A stretch of DNA of 64,000 nt from Strongyloides papillosus (lineage: Eukaryota > Nematoda > Chromadorea > Rhabditida > Strongyloididae), in contig SRSI01000030.1 of assembly GCA_005656395.1 (NCBI GenBank), forward strand, positions 124,001 to 188,000. The letters are read 5' to 3'. Positions 35,985 to 48,595 of this stretch are shown here, in pieces. The notes under the pieces were generated by a model. It saw only the letters and a list, made by a program, of their open reading frames with translations. It was not told the origin of the DNA and did no database searches. Position 1 is the first letter of the stretch. Each line of letters begins with the position of its first letter. Made by a program: the position numbers and the translations under genes.

Positions 35985-35992
35985 TATAAATA
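35985..35992 (+). promoter_or_regulatory. TATA box of the small heat-shock gene
   Basis: TATAAATA downstream of the proximal heat-shock element. A CATTTCAG acceptor (AG at 36017-36018) follows, suggesting spliced-leader addition before the ATG at 36079. Confidence 0.6.
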
Positions 35993-36078
35993 CACTAACT
36001 TTTAACATTTCATTTCAGATTTGGTTGTCGTATAGATAACTACTTTTGTATTCTCTCTACTATTTACTACACACAACA

Positions 36079-36643
36079 ATGACTGACCGTTGGATGACAC
36101 CATTCACTGCTCGTGACCCACTCTCCATGTGCCCACTCGGATATGGTGGTCTTGGCCTCAACAACCGTGGAGGACTCTTCGATGACATCAACCGCCTTGA
36201 ACGCAGAATGATGAATGACCTTAGAATGGCTGAACGCCAAGTCAACAATGTCCTCAACGAAGTTGGAGAGCTCGATGATGCCTTACCAGAAGTTGTCAAC
36301 AACGACAAGGAATTCAAAGTCAAGATGGATGTATCCCACTATGGACCAGAGGAATTGAAGGTCACCGTCAAAGACAACTACCTCCAAGTTGAGGGAAACC
36401 ACGAGGAGAAGAATGACAAATACGGAACAGTAAGTTTTTATTTTATTCATGTGTTTCTTTACCTTATCGTTTTTTCCCTTGCAGATCAAAAGAAGCTTCG
36501 TCCGTAAATTTGCTCTCCCAAAAGGACTCACTGAGGAGAATGTCAAGAGTGAGCTCACCAAGGACGGCTTCCTTACAGTCGGTGGAAACAAATTGGCTCT
36601 TGAGGACAACGTTAAGACTGTCCCAATTGAATACAAGAAATAA
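36079..36643 (+). CDS. Small heat-shock protein (HSP20/alpha-crystallin family)
   Basis: Exons 36079..36429 and 36485..36643, 55-bp intron (phase 0), 169 residues. An N-terminal region rich in Arg/Met/Leu (RLERRMMNDLRMAERQ) precedes the alpha-crystallin domain (about 75-160): EFKVKMDVSHYGPEELKVTVKD, YLQVEGNHEEKND, then FVRKFALPKGL and DGFLTVGG. The usual C-terminal I-x-I anchor appears reduced to VPIEYKK. Known role: ATP-independent holdase chaperone. Codons are strongly C-ending (CTC, GTC, AAC, CGC), unlike the neighbouring genes, which fits very high expression. Two heat-shock elements and a TATA box lie upstream. The in-frame TTG codons before the ATG were not used. Confidence 0.93.
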
Positions 36644-36867
36644 ATATTTTGAAATATTTTATTGATATGTTTTTATATTTTTATGTGTTATGTGATGCGG
36701 TGAAAACTGCTTAAGTTATTGAAATAAAATATCTTTCTTACTTTTATTTGTCGTTGTTATTGTTCTTAGCGGCTGTCGCCGCGACCAGTTTTATAGTATT
36801 CTAATTTCGGATGAACATTAGTTGATAAAATTGTCGTGTCTCAATTGTTTGGTCTTTTTTGTTCTTG

Positions 36868-38815
36868 ATGATTTCTCTGTTAACATTGATCTTCAAAATA
36901 TCAGTTTTACTGTTATCGATCATTGTTTCTTCGTCCTCACTTTGCTCGGAGAGAGGTAGTGGGAAGATACACAAGCATGGTGGCAGGAAAAATGAACGAA
37001 AAGTGTTATCTTCAGATGACGACAGCGACAGTGGACAAGAAGAATCAACTCCTCAAAGTAGGAAGAAAATGGTGACTAAGAATAGTTCCAAGGAATTGAA
37101 GAATGATCGTGCTAGTTCTCGGGTTGGCGTCGTCAATCGAGAAGAAGTTAAAAGGTAGGTTTTTATATTCATATTTGCCATCAAATATATTCTTCCCCGA
37201 TGATGTGTTTTTAATATTATATTTTTTCAGTAGAAATATCGACAAACGGAGTAGTACTGGAACACAAGTACCTCATGGACAGAATTCGATTTTTAGCGAC
37301 TTCGAAGAGAAAACTCAATTTCTTCCACCTGATTCTGAAAAAGCTACTTCCAAAAGAGATGGATTAGCTGATAAAAGTCTCAAAGATACAAGTGCTAAAT
37401 CTTTCAGTCATCTTGAAAATAGTAAAGATCAAGTGATTTTTCAAAAGAATAGCAAGAAGGAGAAAAAGGAGGTTTCAGGCAAAGAGGTGAAAAGTAAGAA
37501 GGAAAAGTTGCGAAAGAAAAAGAGTAAATCACTTGATAGTGATAGAAAAGAAAATGATAGTCTAAAAGATAGAGTAAAGGCATCTGATAAAGAGTTACCA
37601 GTCTCGAAATCACCTGCTAGTGTTAAGGATGGCTTAAAAGAAAAGACCGTTATTAGTATGAAAGAGGTGGAGTCATCCAGAAGAGATAATAATGATGAAC
37701 TACGTATGAAAAAATCTGTGTATGTAATGGATGAGAAATTTACTAAAGGAGTTAGTGTTAAAGAAAATAAAAGCACGAAAGATAAGCCAATGGAAGGTTC
37801 AGTCAAAAAAAATCTCCATTCAGATTACATCGATGGGGTACAAATGAAAACAAAATCAATCAAGTCAGGAAAAACAAGAAGTGGAATTTTAAAGGTCCAT
37901 TCAAAAAATATTGATGGAGGAAATTCTTGTAGTGAAAAATCGTTAAAAAAAGAGCAAAAAGTTAAAAAAAGTTTCAAGTTAGGATTATCTGGTGCTTCTC
38001 CTGATGTTAAGGTCACTTCAAAGAAAGAAAGTTCAATTAAAGATTCTAAAAGTAAAAAAGAAATTGATACTAGGGTTAGATCAACGACAAACACATCAAA
38101 GAAAGTTAGTTCTAATATTTCAAAATCAAGCAGAAGAGATCAAGACAAGAAAAAGGTTGATAAAAGCAAGGTATCTTCAAAGAAACAAAGTGTAAGGGAT
38201 TCTGAATTGTCTGGCAAAGAACAAAAACAGAAGCTAAAAGAGGATAAGAAAGAAATAAAACTAAAGCCTAGTGGTGAAAAGAAAAGTACGCGTTCATTTA
38301 AAAAAGGAGATCATGAAGCATCTAAAGATAGAAGTAAAAAGTCAGAAAAGGGAAAAACTTTTAAGTTAAACGATAGTTCAATTAGCGAGAAGGGTAAAGT
38401 AGAACATAAAGAATCTTCTAAGAAGGAGAATTTAGAATCATCACTCAAAGGAAAAGTTGATTCAAGTAAGAAGAAGATTTCAAAAAACAATAATGACGGG
38501 AAATTAATCAACAATTCTAAAAAACAAACATCTGGTGATTCAAGAAAAATCGGTCGATCATCCAGAGAATCTTCTTTGCCAAATGCCCCTGAAGTAAAAA
38601 TAATTGACGACTCTGATTTTGCAAAGAACATGGGTAAAGCAATGGAGCTTTTTGATAAAAGAAACAAAGAAAAGCTGAGAAGTAAAGCAAAAAAAGATGA
38701 AGATGAGGATCCCCAATCTAACCAAAAAACTTCAAATACATCAAATAAAAAAAGGAAGAGTGTTAGGAGGAGTTTAAAAAAAATGAGCAAAAAGATGTTT
38801 ACAAAAAAGCAGTGA
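36868..38815 (+). CDS. Lys/Ser-rich low-complexity protein, function unknown
   Basis: Exons 36868..37154 and 37231..38815, 76-bp intron (GTAGGT...TTTTTTCAG, phase 2), 623 residues. Almost the whole protein is disordered Lys/Ser/Glu/Asp sequence with irregular SKKE, KDSKSKK and SSKKE blocks, of the nucleolar or chromatin-phosphoprotein look. The only less simple patch is near the C-terminus (IIDDSDFAKNMGKAMELFDKR). The first 28 residues from the ATG at 36868 are hydrophobic like a signal peptide, which does not fit a nuclear protein; the true start may be another exon or the internal Met near 37069. No family recognised. Confidence 0.6.
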
Positions 38816-38961
38816 TAAACAGAATTTAACTTAATAATAGTAATTAATTATTTTATTTATTATTTTCTATAGATAATGTAACTACCTTATTTTAATATAT
38901 TAATTTTAACCATCAAACATATCAAGCATATCCATTAATTTAATAAAATTATATTTTTTTA

Positions 38962-39095
38962 TTACACATCTTTAGAGGATATTCTTCTTGTCATTCCTGA
39001 ATTTGTAGTTGATTGTTTGTTGTACAACCCGTGATATCGATTAATTTGATCGATATATTTAAAAAGTATCCACACAAATCGTGAAAATCTCCATG
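38962..39095 (-). other. Short exon-like open stretch, possible CAP exon relic
   Basis: On the minus strand an ATTACAG acceptor (AG at 39096-39097) precedes 134 nt that stay open to a TAA. The translation includes RFSRFVW and then YIDQINRYHG, which recalls the joint of the Trp/Cys segment and the CAP opening (LxEINxYR). It is too short to be sure and has no partner exon. Confidence 0.22.
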
Positions 39096-39338
39096 CTGTA
39101 ATAATGATTAAATAAATAGTAAAAACAATCAATGGTAGAAATAATTGTTTTATTCAATACATTTATTATCATCATTAACTTATTTATTTATAGATGAAAT
39201 AAAAAGATTTTTGATTTTTTTCCATGTTTTTTAAAGATAAATAAAAGACTAAAAAATATATGGTTATTTAGAATTCTTAAGTTTAAAGTATTGAAACTTA
39301 TAAACTCTTCTATAGAATACAAATAAATTGCTGTGATG

Positions 39339-40255
39339 TTATGATTTAAAGAAATTCCTGGAATTGTACCAATGATATTTCGGTCTGAGTACATTTTCCC
39401 TGAATTTAAAATTTTGATTACTTTCTGGCCAAAACTTAAAGAAAATATAAAGAACTTTTCCTTTTTTAACGATTCCAATACCAACTTTTCTTGTACCTTT
39501 CCAAACCATATTACTAAATTCTAAGGACTCTGATAGAGGAGCAAGTGTTTTATAGTCATGATTTAAACCTCTTTTATACCAATTATAAACAATTAAAGGA
39601 GCAGATGAAACGTTGCAAATTATAGAATTCTCTCCAAAACTAGGATTTACACTAGACATTAATCTTCCGTTTGCAGCACTCCTTCTAGCATCTTCCATTG
39701 CTTTTCTACTAAGTATAGGATCCATTTGAAGTGGTCTACTTTTATGGATTTTTCGATAAAGATTCATCTCATCCAAAAACTAATGAAAAACTTAAAATAT
39801 AATTTCATTAAAGCTTCAAAACTTACTTTTCCATACAACACTGCATAATTATTTTTAGAATAGCATTGGATATGTTTACAATTATGCCACACACGATGCC
39901 AAATTCTACCACTCAATGTAAATCTTCTTAGATATTCTTCAATTTTTAATTTATTGTATTTTTGACCATTTGGAGATCCTTTGAAAGGATTACGAATTTG
40001 TATTTTCTTTCTATTTCTAACTTTTGTTGGAGCATCATTCTGATTGAACTCTTTAACTTCTTCTCCTCCAAACCGAACCTTTCTGTTTCCTATATTAAAC
40101 CTATCTTGAATTTTATTTCGAGGAATTCTTGGTTTAAGTGACCTTCCTTCTGCTTCACCAGATTGAGCTCCATTTTGTTGCTGTCCTAACAATATATCAA
40201 CTCTTAAAACCAAAATGGTAAATACGATGTGAAACAATAAAAAATTCAAGGACAT
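39339..40255 (-). CDS. B1: SCP/TAPS protein, one linker motif
   Basis: Exons 39827..40255 and 39339..39779, intron 47 bp, 289 residues from the MSLNFLLFH start (an in-frame Met lies 9 nt upstream). Signal peptide about 1-23. Linker motif KVRFGGEEVKEF at 59-70. Cys126/Cys131. The CAP domain keeps GENS (Glu193), but the WYxE Glu is Arg and the His of the HF(S/T)xxxW motif is Glu, so the cavity pair retained elsewhere is lost here. Confidence 0.86.
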
Positions 40256-41007
40256 TATATGCAATGCATATATCAGAAATAAATTTTAAAAATTATAGTA
40301 CTTCCTCTTATATTAAGTACAAAAAAAATGTTTATTTTGTTAAAAACAAAGTAAAAACATATTACTAGCTGTGCAAATATGTATCAATATACCTTTTCCC
40401 TCAAAATATATGTGAAGTGTCGTGTTATAGAGATATTTTGCCATTATTTGTTACTAAAGTTTAGGCTAAAAAGTTTAATCTTAATCACTAGAATTAATCG
40501 ACTGATCCGATAGTAGAAATTATTTCAAATGAAGATTCAAAAACTAAATATCCTACAATGACAAAGAGATATTCGATTATGAGCTATCAAATTAACACAA
40601 TTTTTGGTAGGGAATATAAAACTTACATCATCGGAAAAAAAATTTATTTGTGATAAAGAAAATCTATAAATAAACAAAAAAAAAAGATTTTTAATTTACC
40701 AAAAAATTATCACTAAAGTAAAAGAACGTTGTCATTGTATAATTTAATAAAGTTAGTCAGAAATATATAAACATTTTGTATATCTTTATCACTTTTCAAT
40801 CAAAAATATTTCTGAACCATTATTAAAAGTTATAATTATTATCATAAACTCATTTATTTATAAGTAAAATAAATTGATTTTAATTTATTCCAACTTTTTT
40901 CCATAGAAAGATGAAGGACTAATAATTGTGTATTTATTTAGAATTCTCATGTTTAAAGTATAAAAGTTATACATTCTTCCATAGAATATAAAATAATTAT
41001 TTCGATG
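40256..41007. other. Typical array B spacer (B1-B2)
   Basis: About 750 bp without coding potential. It aligns with the other ten B spacers, including the segments AATATGTATCAAA, TTAATCAACTAATCCAATAG and ATTATCATAAACTCATTTATTTATA. The block nearest B2 contains TGATAA on the minus strand and A/T-rich polyadenylation-like signals. Confidence 0.6.
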
Positions 41008-41911
41008 CTACATTTTAAACAAACTTCTAGAATTGGCCAAGTTATAATATGGTTTGAATACATTTTCCCTGAATTTAAAATTCTGACTTGTTTCTGGCCA
41101 AAAATTAAAGATTATATATAGAAGATTTCCTTTTCTAGCAATTCCAATACCAACCTTTGTAGCACTTCTCCAAATTAAATTTGAAAAATGTACAGATTCT
41201 GGTAGTGCAGCAAGAGTATTGTAATTGTACTTTGATCTTTCTTTATACCAATTAAAAACAATTAAAGGAGCCATTTTTTCGTTGCAAATTATAGAATTCT
41301 CTCCAATATCAGGATTTGAATTAGGTATCAATCTTCCGAGAACAGCACTCTTTTTAGCAGCATCCATTGCTTTTCTACTAAGTATTGCATCCATTTGAAG
41401 TGGTCTACTTCTATGAATTCTTCGATATAGATTTACCTCTTCCAAAAACTAATGTAAATTTCGAATATAATTTCACTGTAGATTCAAAACTTACTCTTCC
41501 GTATAGTGCTGCAAAATTATTTCGAGAATAACATTCATAATATTTGCATTTACTCCACACGTAATACCAAACTTTACCACTCAATGTAAATCTTTTTATA
41601 AGTTCTTCATATCTAAGTAAAGCTTGATTTTGTCCTTTTGGATACTTTTTTGAATGATGAGGAACTTTTTGTTTTTTTTTGTCCCCAACTTTACTTGGAG
41701 GTTCATTCTTATCGAATGATTTAACCTTGGTTTCGGAAAAACTTATTGTTCTTTTTGGTTGTTGAAATCTACTTTGAGGTTTTCTGAAATTAGATGGTGT
41801 TTCTTTTTTTTCAACTAATTGATCTCCATCTTGTTTCTGCCCTGACAATCCATCAACTTTTAAAACCGATATAATAAATATAGTGTGAAACAATAAAAAA
41901 TTGAGGAACAT
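41008..41911 (-). CDS. B2: SCP/TAPS protein, one linker motif
   Basis: Exons 41495..41911 and 41008..41448, intron 46 bp, 285 residues. Linker motif ISFSETKVKSFDKNEPPSKV. The CAP domain keeps GENS, WYKE and VHFSNLIW, three of the four classical cavity residues, so it is one of the least eroded copies. Confidence 0.87.
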
Positions 41912-42679
41912 TATACTAACACATATGTCAGAAATTAATTTTAAAAATTATAGTACTTCATTTTATATTAAATAAAAAAAAGGTAAAAAAAATGTTTATT
42001 TTGTGTAAAAAAAGTGATAATTATATTTATTAACTGGGCAAATATGTATCTAAGTAATTTTTTCCTCATAATATACATGGAACATTGTATCATGTAGATA
42101 GTTCACAATTATTTTGTGTCCAATTATGAGTTAGAAATTTTATTGTTAATCACAAAAATTAATCAACTAATCCAATAGTAAAAAGTATTTATTTCAAATG
42201 AAAACTCAAAAACTAATTACCTTACGATGGTGAAAAGATATTGAATTATGAAGCTATGGAATTAAAAAATTTTTAGGAAAAAGGGTAACCTGATCACTGA
42301 AAAATTAACTTTTTTGTGATAAAGAAAATTTACCAAGTAACAAAATAAAAAAGTCTATTAATTTACTGTAAAATTAATAATAAAAAGGAAGAATGATCTC
42401 ATTGTATCAGTTTAAAAAGTTAGATCAAAATAAATAAACACTTTGTAAATTTTCATTTTTATCATTTAACAACCTAAAAAAATTTTTAGCCCTTTGATAC
42501 AAGTATAATTACTACCATAAATCATTTATTTAAAAATGAAACAAAGTGATTTTTATTAATTAAAACGTTTTTTTATAAAAAAATAAAGGATTAATAATTG
42601 TATGCTTATTTAGAAATCTTATATTTAAAATATTAAATTCATAAATTTTTCTAAAAAATGTTGATGAATTGAAATGATG

Positions 42680-43593
42680 CTACATTTTAAAAAAATTTCT
42701 GGAATTGCACCATTTATAATTTGGTCTGAAGACATTTTGCCTGAACTGGAACTTTTGATTGCCTTCTGGCCAAAACAAGAAGGTCATAAAAAGATTATTG
42801 CCATGTTTGTAAAATCCGATACCAACTCTTGAGCTACTTTTCCACATCATAGTGGAAAAATGAACGGACTTTGGTAAAATAGCGAGTGTTTTATAGTTAT
42901 GCTTTGAATTTTCTTGATACCATCTATGAACAACTAAAGGAACTGATGAAACACTAGCAATTGTAGAAATTTCTCCATTAGTATAATTTTGACCAAATAA
43001 TAGATATCCAGCTTGAGCATTCTTCTTAGCATATTCTTGAGCTTTCTTACTAAGTCTCTGATCAAATTGAAGTGGTCTAACTCTATGAACTCTACGATAT
43101 AAGTTCATTTCATTCAAATACTAAAGAAAATTGACGATATAATTTCTACAGTTTTGAAACTTACGTTTCCATATAGTACTGCAAAGTGATTTTGAGAATA
43201 ACATTGAACATATTTACATTTCATCCACACATAACGCCAAATTTTACCACTCAATGTAAATGCTCTAGTAAAATCCTTAATTCTAGATCCATAATACCTT
43301 TGACCTTTATTTTTCCTTCTGAAAGGATTACGAACTTTTTGTTTATTTTTATCTTTAACTTTCTTTGGAGGTTCATGTTGATCGAATTCTCTAACTCTAT
43401 CTTCACCAAATCGAATTTTTGTTTTTTTATTTTGCAATCCATTTTGAAATCTATTTCCAGGATTTCTAAAAGTAACTGGTCTTAAGTCTGGATCATCCAA
43501 ATTAACTTTTTTTTGTTTCTTTTCTAACAATCCATCAACTTTTAAAACTGATATAATAAATACAATGTAAAACAGTAAAGAATTGAGGAACAT
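42680..43593 (-). CDS. B3: SCP/TAPS protein, one linker motif
   Basis: Exons 43165..43593 and 42680..43120, intron 44 bp (GTAAGT after Asn codon), 289 residues. Linker motif KIRFGEDRVREFDQHEPPKK. CAP starts YLNEMNLYR; NGEIS replaces GENS, WYQE and VHFSTMMW are kept. Confidence 0.87.
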
Positions 43594-44339
43594 TACACGT
43601 AATACATATATCAGAAATTAATTTTAAAAACTATACTACTTCATTTTATATTAATTTTTAAAAACCTGAAAAAATAATGTTTATTTTGTTGTAAACAAAG
43701 TAATAACCATATTTGCTAGTTGTGTAAATATGTATTAAATTAATTACTTCCTCATAATATATATGAACCATTCTGTTCGGCAGATATTTATCATTATTCA
43801 CTGGTAAAATTTGGGTTGCATGGTTTATTCCTAATCACTAAAGTTAATTACTAATCTAAAAGAAAAAGCTACTTATTTTAAACGAAAATTCAAAACAAAT
43901 TACCTTACAATGGTAGAAAGATATTGAGTCACAAATATATCGTTAAATCAAAGAATCTTGAAGAAAACATATACCTATATCATAAGAAAATGAATATTTT
44001 TTTGTGATAAAAAAATCTATAGAATAACAGATAAAAAGGCAATTGATCTACTGTAAAATTTTCATTAAAACAAAAAAAGGTGTAATTTTATCAGTCAATA
44101 TAGTAAGTTAAAAATATAAAGACAACTTTTAAATGTTCAATTTTTTCGTCCATTGTTACAAGATACAACTATTATCATAAAATCATTTGTTTATAAATGG
44201 AGTAAAATGATCTCTAATTTGTTTCCACGTTTTTTATAAAAGGATAAAGAATCGATAATTATGGATTTATATAAAATTATTATCTCAAATTATAGGTCTT
44301 ATGGATTCTGATATAGAATATAAATAAACTGACGTGATG

Positions 44340-45251
44340 CTACATTTCAAAAAGACCTCTATAATTGTACCAATGATATCTTGGTTTCAGTACATTCTCC
44401 CTAAATTTAAATTTTCGATTAGTTTCTGGCCAAAATAAAACAAATATATAAAGAAAACTATTTCTTTTAGCAATTCCAATACCAACTTTTGTAGCATTTT
44501 TCCAAATTAAATTAGAAAAATGCATGGTATTTGGTAATGCAACAAATGTCTTGTAATTGTGCTTTGAGACTTCGTTATACCACATATAAATAGTTAAAGG
44601 AGCATATAATTTGTGGCAAACTATAGAATTTTCTCTAATATCAGAAATCGGACTAGATATTAATTTTCCGAGTTTAGCACTTTTTCTAGCCCTTTCTATT
44701 GCTAATCTAGTAAGTTTTACATCCATTTGAAGTGGTCTACTTCCATGAACTCTTCGATAAAAATTTGCCTCTTCCACAAACTAGTGTAAATTTATCGTAT
44801 AATTTTATTAAAACTTTAAAACCTACTCTTCCATATAGCGGTTGAAAATTATTGTGAGAATAACAATCGATACGTTTACAGGTATTCCATACACGATGCC
44901 AAATTCTATTACTAAATGAATATTTTTTTAAATATTTTTCAACTTTAAATTCTTTATGCTTTGGACGTTTTTGTTTCGGCTTGGAAGGGTTAAGTACCCA
45001 ATGCCTGTTTTTCCTATCAACTTTATTTGGAAGATCATTCTTATCGAGTGTTTTAACCCTTTCTTCACCAAAGTGAATATTTTCAGTTCGTTTTGGAAAT
45101 ATATTAATTCTTTCTTTAAGACTTCTGGATTTGTCTGATCTTACTTCTGTCTCACTAGATTGAGCTCCATTTTGTTGCTGCCCTAAAATACATCAACATT
45201 TGAAACAGATATAATAAATATAATGTGAAACAATAGAAAATTGATAAACAT
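44340..45251 (-). pseudogene. B4: SCP/TAPS gene with frameshift in the signal peptide
   Basis: Exons 44827..45251 and 44340..44780; donor GTAGGT. Exon 1 is one base short: next to the signal-peptide end (about 45184-45190) a base is missing relative to B1, and the frame meets TAG at 45183-45185 after 22 codons. Downstream, both the linker (IHFGEERVKTLDKNDLPNKV) and the CAP exon (RENS, WYNE, MHFSNLIW) remain open. Young pseudogene or sequence error. Confidence 0.75.
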
Positions 45252-46026
45252 TATATGTAATACATATATCAGAAATTAATTTTAAAAATTATAGTACTTC
45301 ATTTTATATTAAATAAAAAAAAGTGGAAAAAAAATGTTTATTTTGTGTAAAAAAAGTGATAATTATATTTATTAACTGTGCAAATATGTATCTAAGTAAT
45401 TGCTCCCTCATAATATACATGGACCATTCTTTTATAAAGATTGTTCATAATTATTTTGTGTCCACTCATGAGTTGGAAATTTTTTTATTAATCACAAAAA
45501 TTAATCAACTAATCCAATAGTAAAAAATATTTATTTCAAATGAAAACTCAAAAACTAATTATATTACAATGGTTAAAAGATATTGGATTTTGAAGCTGTC
45601 GAATTAACAAAGATTTTAGAAGAAAACAGATATTTTTATCAAGGGAGAAAGAACTTTTTTTGATGAAAAAAATCTAAAAAATAACAAAATATAAAAGGAC
45701 ATTAGATTGTGCAAAAAACTATCACTTATACAAAATAACAATGTCGTTGTATCAATAAATAAAGTTGACTAAGAATATATAGACATCTTGTCTATTTTTA
45801 TCTTTATCACTTTACAATTGAAGATACTTTTTCGCCTATTGTTTCAAGGTATAATTATCATCATAAATCATTTATTTATAAACAAAATAAAGTGATCTTT
45901 AATTTCCTTCTACGTTTTTATAGAAAGATAAAAGACTTAATATTTTGTAGTTATAGAGAAATCTCATGTTCAAAATATTGAACTCATACATTCTGCTATA
46001 TAAAAATAAATGAATTAATGTGATTC

Positions 46027-46921
46027 TTAATCTTTAAAAACATTTCTGTAATTGTACCAGTGATATCTTGGTTTTAGTACATTTTCCTCAATATTAAAGT
46101 TTTGTTTGTATGGGGGCCAAAATTCAACAAATATGAAAAGAAGATTCGCTTTTTTAGCAATTCCAATACCAACTTTTGTAGCACTTTTCCAAATTAAATT
46201 TGAAAAATGTTGAGACAATGGTAGTGGAGCAGTTGTTTTATAATTGTGCATTGAACTTTCTCTATACCAATTATAAACAGTTAAAGGAGCATATAAACTG
46301 TTACAAATTGCTGAATTCTCCCCAACATCATATTTTATACTAGACGTCAATCTTCCAATTGCAGCACTATTTTCAGCTTTCGCCATTGCTATTCTATTAA
46401 GTCTTCCATCTACTTCAAGTGGTTTACATCCATGGAATTTTCGATAAAGATTCATCTCTTCCAAAAACTAATGTAAATTTAAAATATAATTTCATTATAG
46501 CTTAAAAACCTACTTTTCCATATAACATTGCAAAATTATTTTGAGAATAACATTCAATACGATTACATTTATCCCATACATGATGCCAAATTTTATTACT
46601 TAATGAATATCTTTTTAATTCTCGTTCAATTCTAACTCCTTCATATTTTTGACTTCTTTGGAAAAAATTACGAATCGAATGTTTCTTTTTATCCCCAACT
46701 CTATTTGCAGGTTGATCCTCATTGAATTCTTTAACTTTTTTGTCACCAAATTTAAGTTTTTTAGTTGGTCTTTTAAATCTATTTTTAGTTTTTATGGATT
46801 TAAGTACTTTAACTTCTGCTTCACTTAATTCAGTTTCATTTTGTTTCTCCCCCAACAAAACATCAACCTTTGAAACCGATATAATAAATATAATGTAAAA
46901 TAATAACAAATTAAGGAACAT
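46027..46921 (-). CDS. B5: SCP/TAPS protein, one linker motif
   Basis: Exons 46514..46921 and 46027..46467, intron 46 bp with donor GTAGGT as in B4, 282 residues. Linker motif LKFGDKKVKEFNEDQPANRV. The CAP domain keeps GENS, WYRE and QHFSNLIW. The C-terminal region differs slightly (PPYKQNFNIEENV). Confidence 0.86.
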
Positions 46922-47689
46922 TATATTTAATACATATACCAGAAATTAATTTTTAAAATTATAATACTTCCTTTTATATTAAGCGGAAAAAACGTGTAAA
47001 ATTAATGTTTATTTAGTTGTAAATAAAGTGATAATGATATTAGTAGTTGTGTAAATATGTATCAAATTATCTAATCTTTCATAATATACATAATATATTG
47101 TGTTTTGAAAATAGTTCATTATTCAATTGTGTCCAAATTTGAGTTGAAGAGTTTATTTCTAATCACTAAAATTAATCAACTAATCTAATCGATAAAAACT
47201 ACTTATTTCAAAAAAAGATTCAAAACTAATTACCTTACAATGGCGAAAAGATATCGGATTATGAAACTATCGAACTCTCAAAATTTTTGGAAGGAAAATT
47301 AAAATTTACATCATAGAAAAAAAACTTTGTAAGAAAGAAAATCTTTAAATTAACAAAAAAAGTTAGCACATATCATTGTAAAACTATCATTAAAATAAAG
47401 AAAACATGCCTTTTATCAGTTATAAAATTTAACTAAAAATATAACACGCCTTTGTATACTTTAATCTTTATCACTTTAAAATCAAAAATATTTTTTTGCT
47501 CATTGTTACAAGGTAAATTTAATATCATTAACTCATTTATTTATAAATTGAATAAGGTGATTTTTAATTTGTATCACCCTTTTAGTTGGGAAATAAATTA
47601 TCAATAATTATGTAGTTATTTAGAATTTTCATGTTCAAAGTATCAAACTCATATATTCTTTAATAGAATATAAAAAATAAATTACTATT

Positions 47690-48595
47690 ATGTTAAATTG
47701 TGAAAAAATGTTCTGGAAGTTATCAAATGATATCTTGGTTTGCATACATTCTTTTCGAATTGACGTTGCACATTACCTGGTGGAGAAAATGTGAAATATA
47801 TATAAAGATCAAAACCTCTTTTAGCAATTCCAATACCAACTTTATTGCTACTTTCCAAATTATACTAGTAAAATGTGTGGTATATGATTGTAGACCAGGC
47901 ATTCTGTAATTGTACTTTTAGATTCAATATACCAATTATGAACAAGTAAAGGAGCTAAACTGAGATGGATCTTTTTAAAAATTATTCCTTTACACTTTCT
48001 TTCACTAAATACCCACTTTCCTCTTGCAGCACTCAATTTTGTAGCTTCCAGGGCTTTATTGGAAAGATATGAATCTAATTCAAGTGGCATACTTCCGTGA
48101 AGTTTACGATATAAGTTCATTTCGATCCAAAACTGAAGAAAAACTAAAATAACTTTTTTTTAAATTTAAAAACACACGTTATTTCTCAGTGTTGCAAATT
48201 TATTAGAAGAAAGAGAACTATAAACTATACTTTTCTTCCATACAAAGCGCCAAATTTGACCAATAATCGAAAATTTTTCTACATATTGTAACAATCCGTT
48301 TACATGAGGATCTCGAACAAGATATTTTCCTTTAAGAGGATTATAAAGGTTAGATCTAGTTTTGTTAATTGTATTTGAAGGCTCATTTGGATCATAAGTT
48401 TGAACTCTACTTTCACCCCAATAAACCCTTTTATTAGGGTAATTTACTCTATCTGGAGGATCCTGTTCCTTAAAAGATTTTACTTTTGTTTCTTCCAAAA
48501 AATGAACACTCTTCATGTTTTCACTCAACAATACGTCAACATTTAAAAAAAAATATAATGAATATAATGTAATACAATAAATGATTAAAAAACAT
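47690..48595 (-). pseudogene. B6: SCP/TAPS pseudogene
   Basis: Aligned with B8. One-base losses shift the frame in the signal peptide (about 48540-48545), in the CAP exon after WYIESK (about 47916) and again near the IW motif (about 47850). Exon 2 otherwise ends early at 47860. The linker is intact and shows two tandem motifs (VHFLEETKVKSF and VYWGESRVQTYD). Donor is GTGTGT, shared with B8. The left end is approximate. Confidence 0.83.

Noticed and set aside
37404..38790. Several minus-strand ORFs opposite the Lys/Ser-rich gene
   Set aside because: Leu/Phe/Ser-rich shadows produced by reverse complement of AAG/AAA/TCA codons.
45323..45520. 65-codon plus-strand ORF in the B4-B5 spacer
   Set aside because: Not conserved in the homologous spacers.
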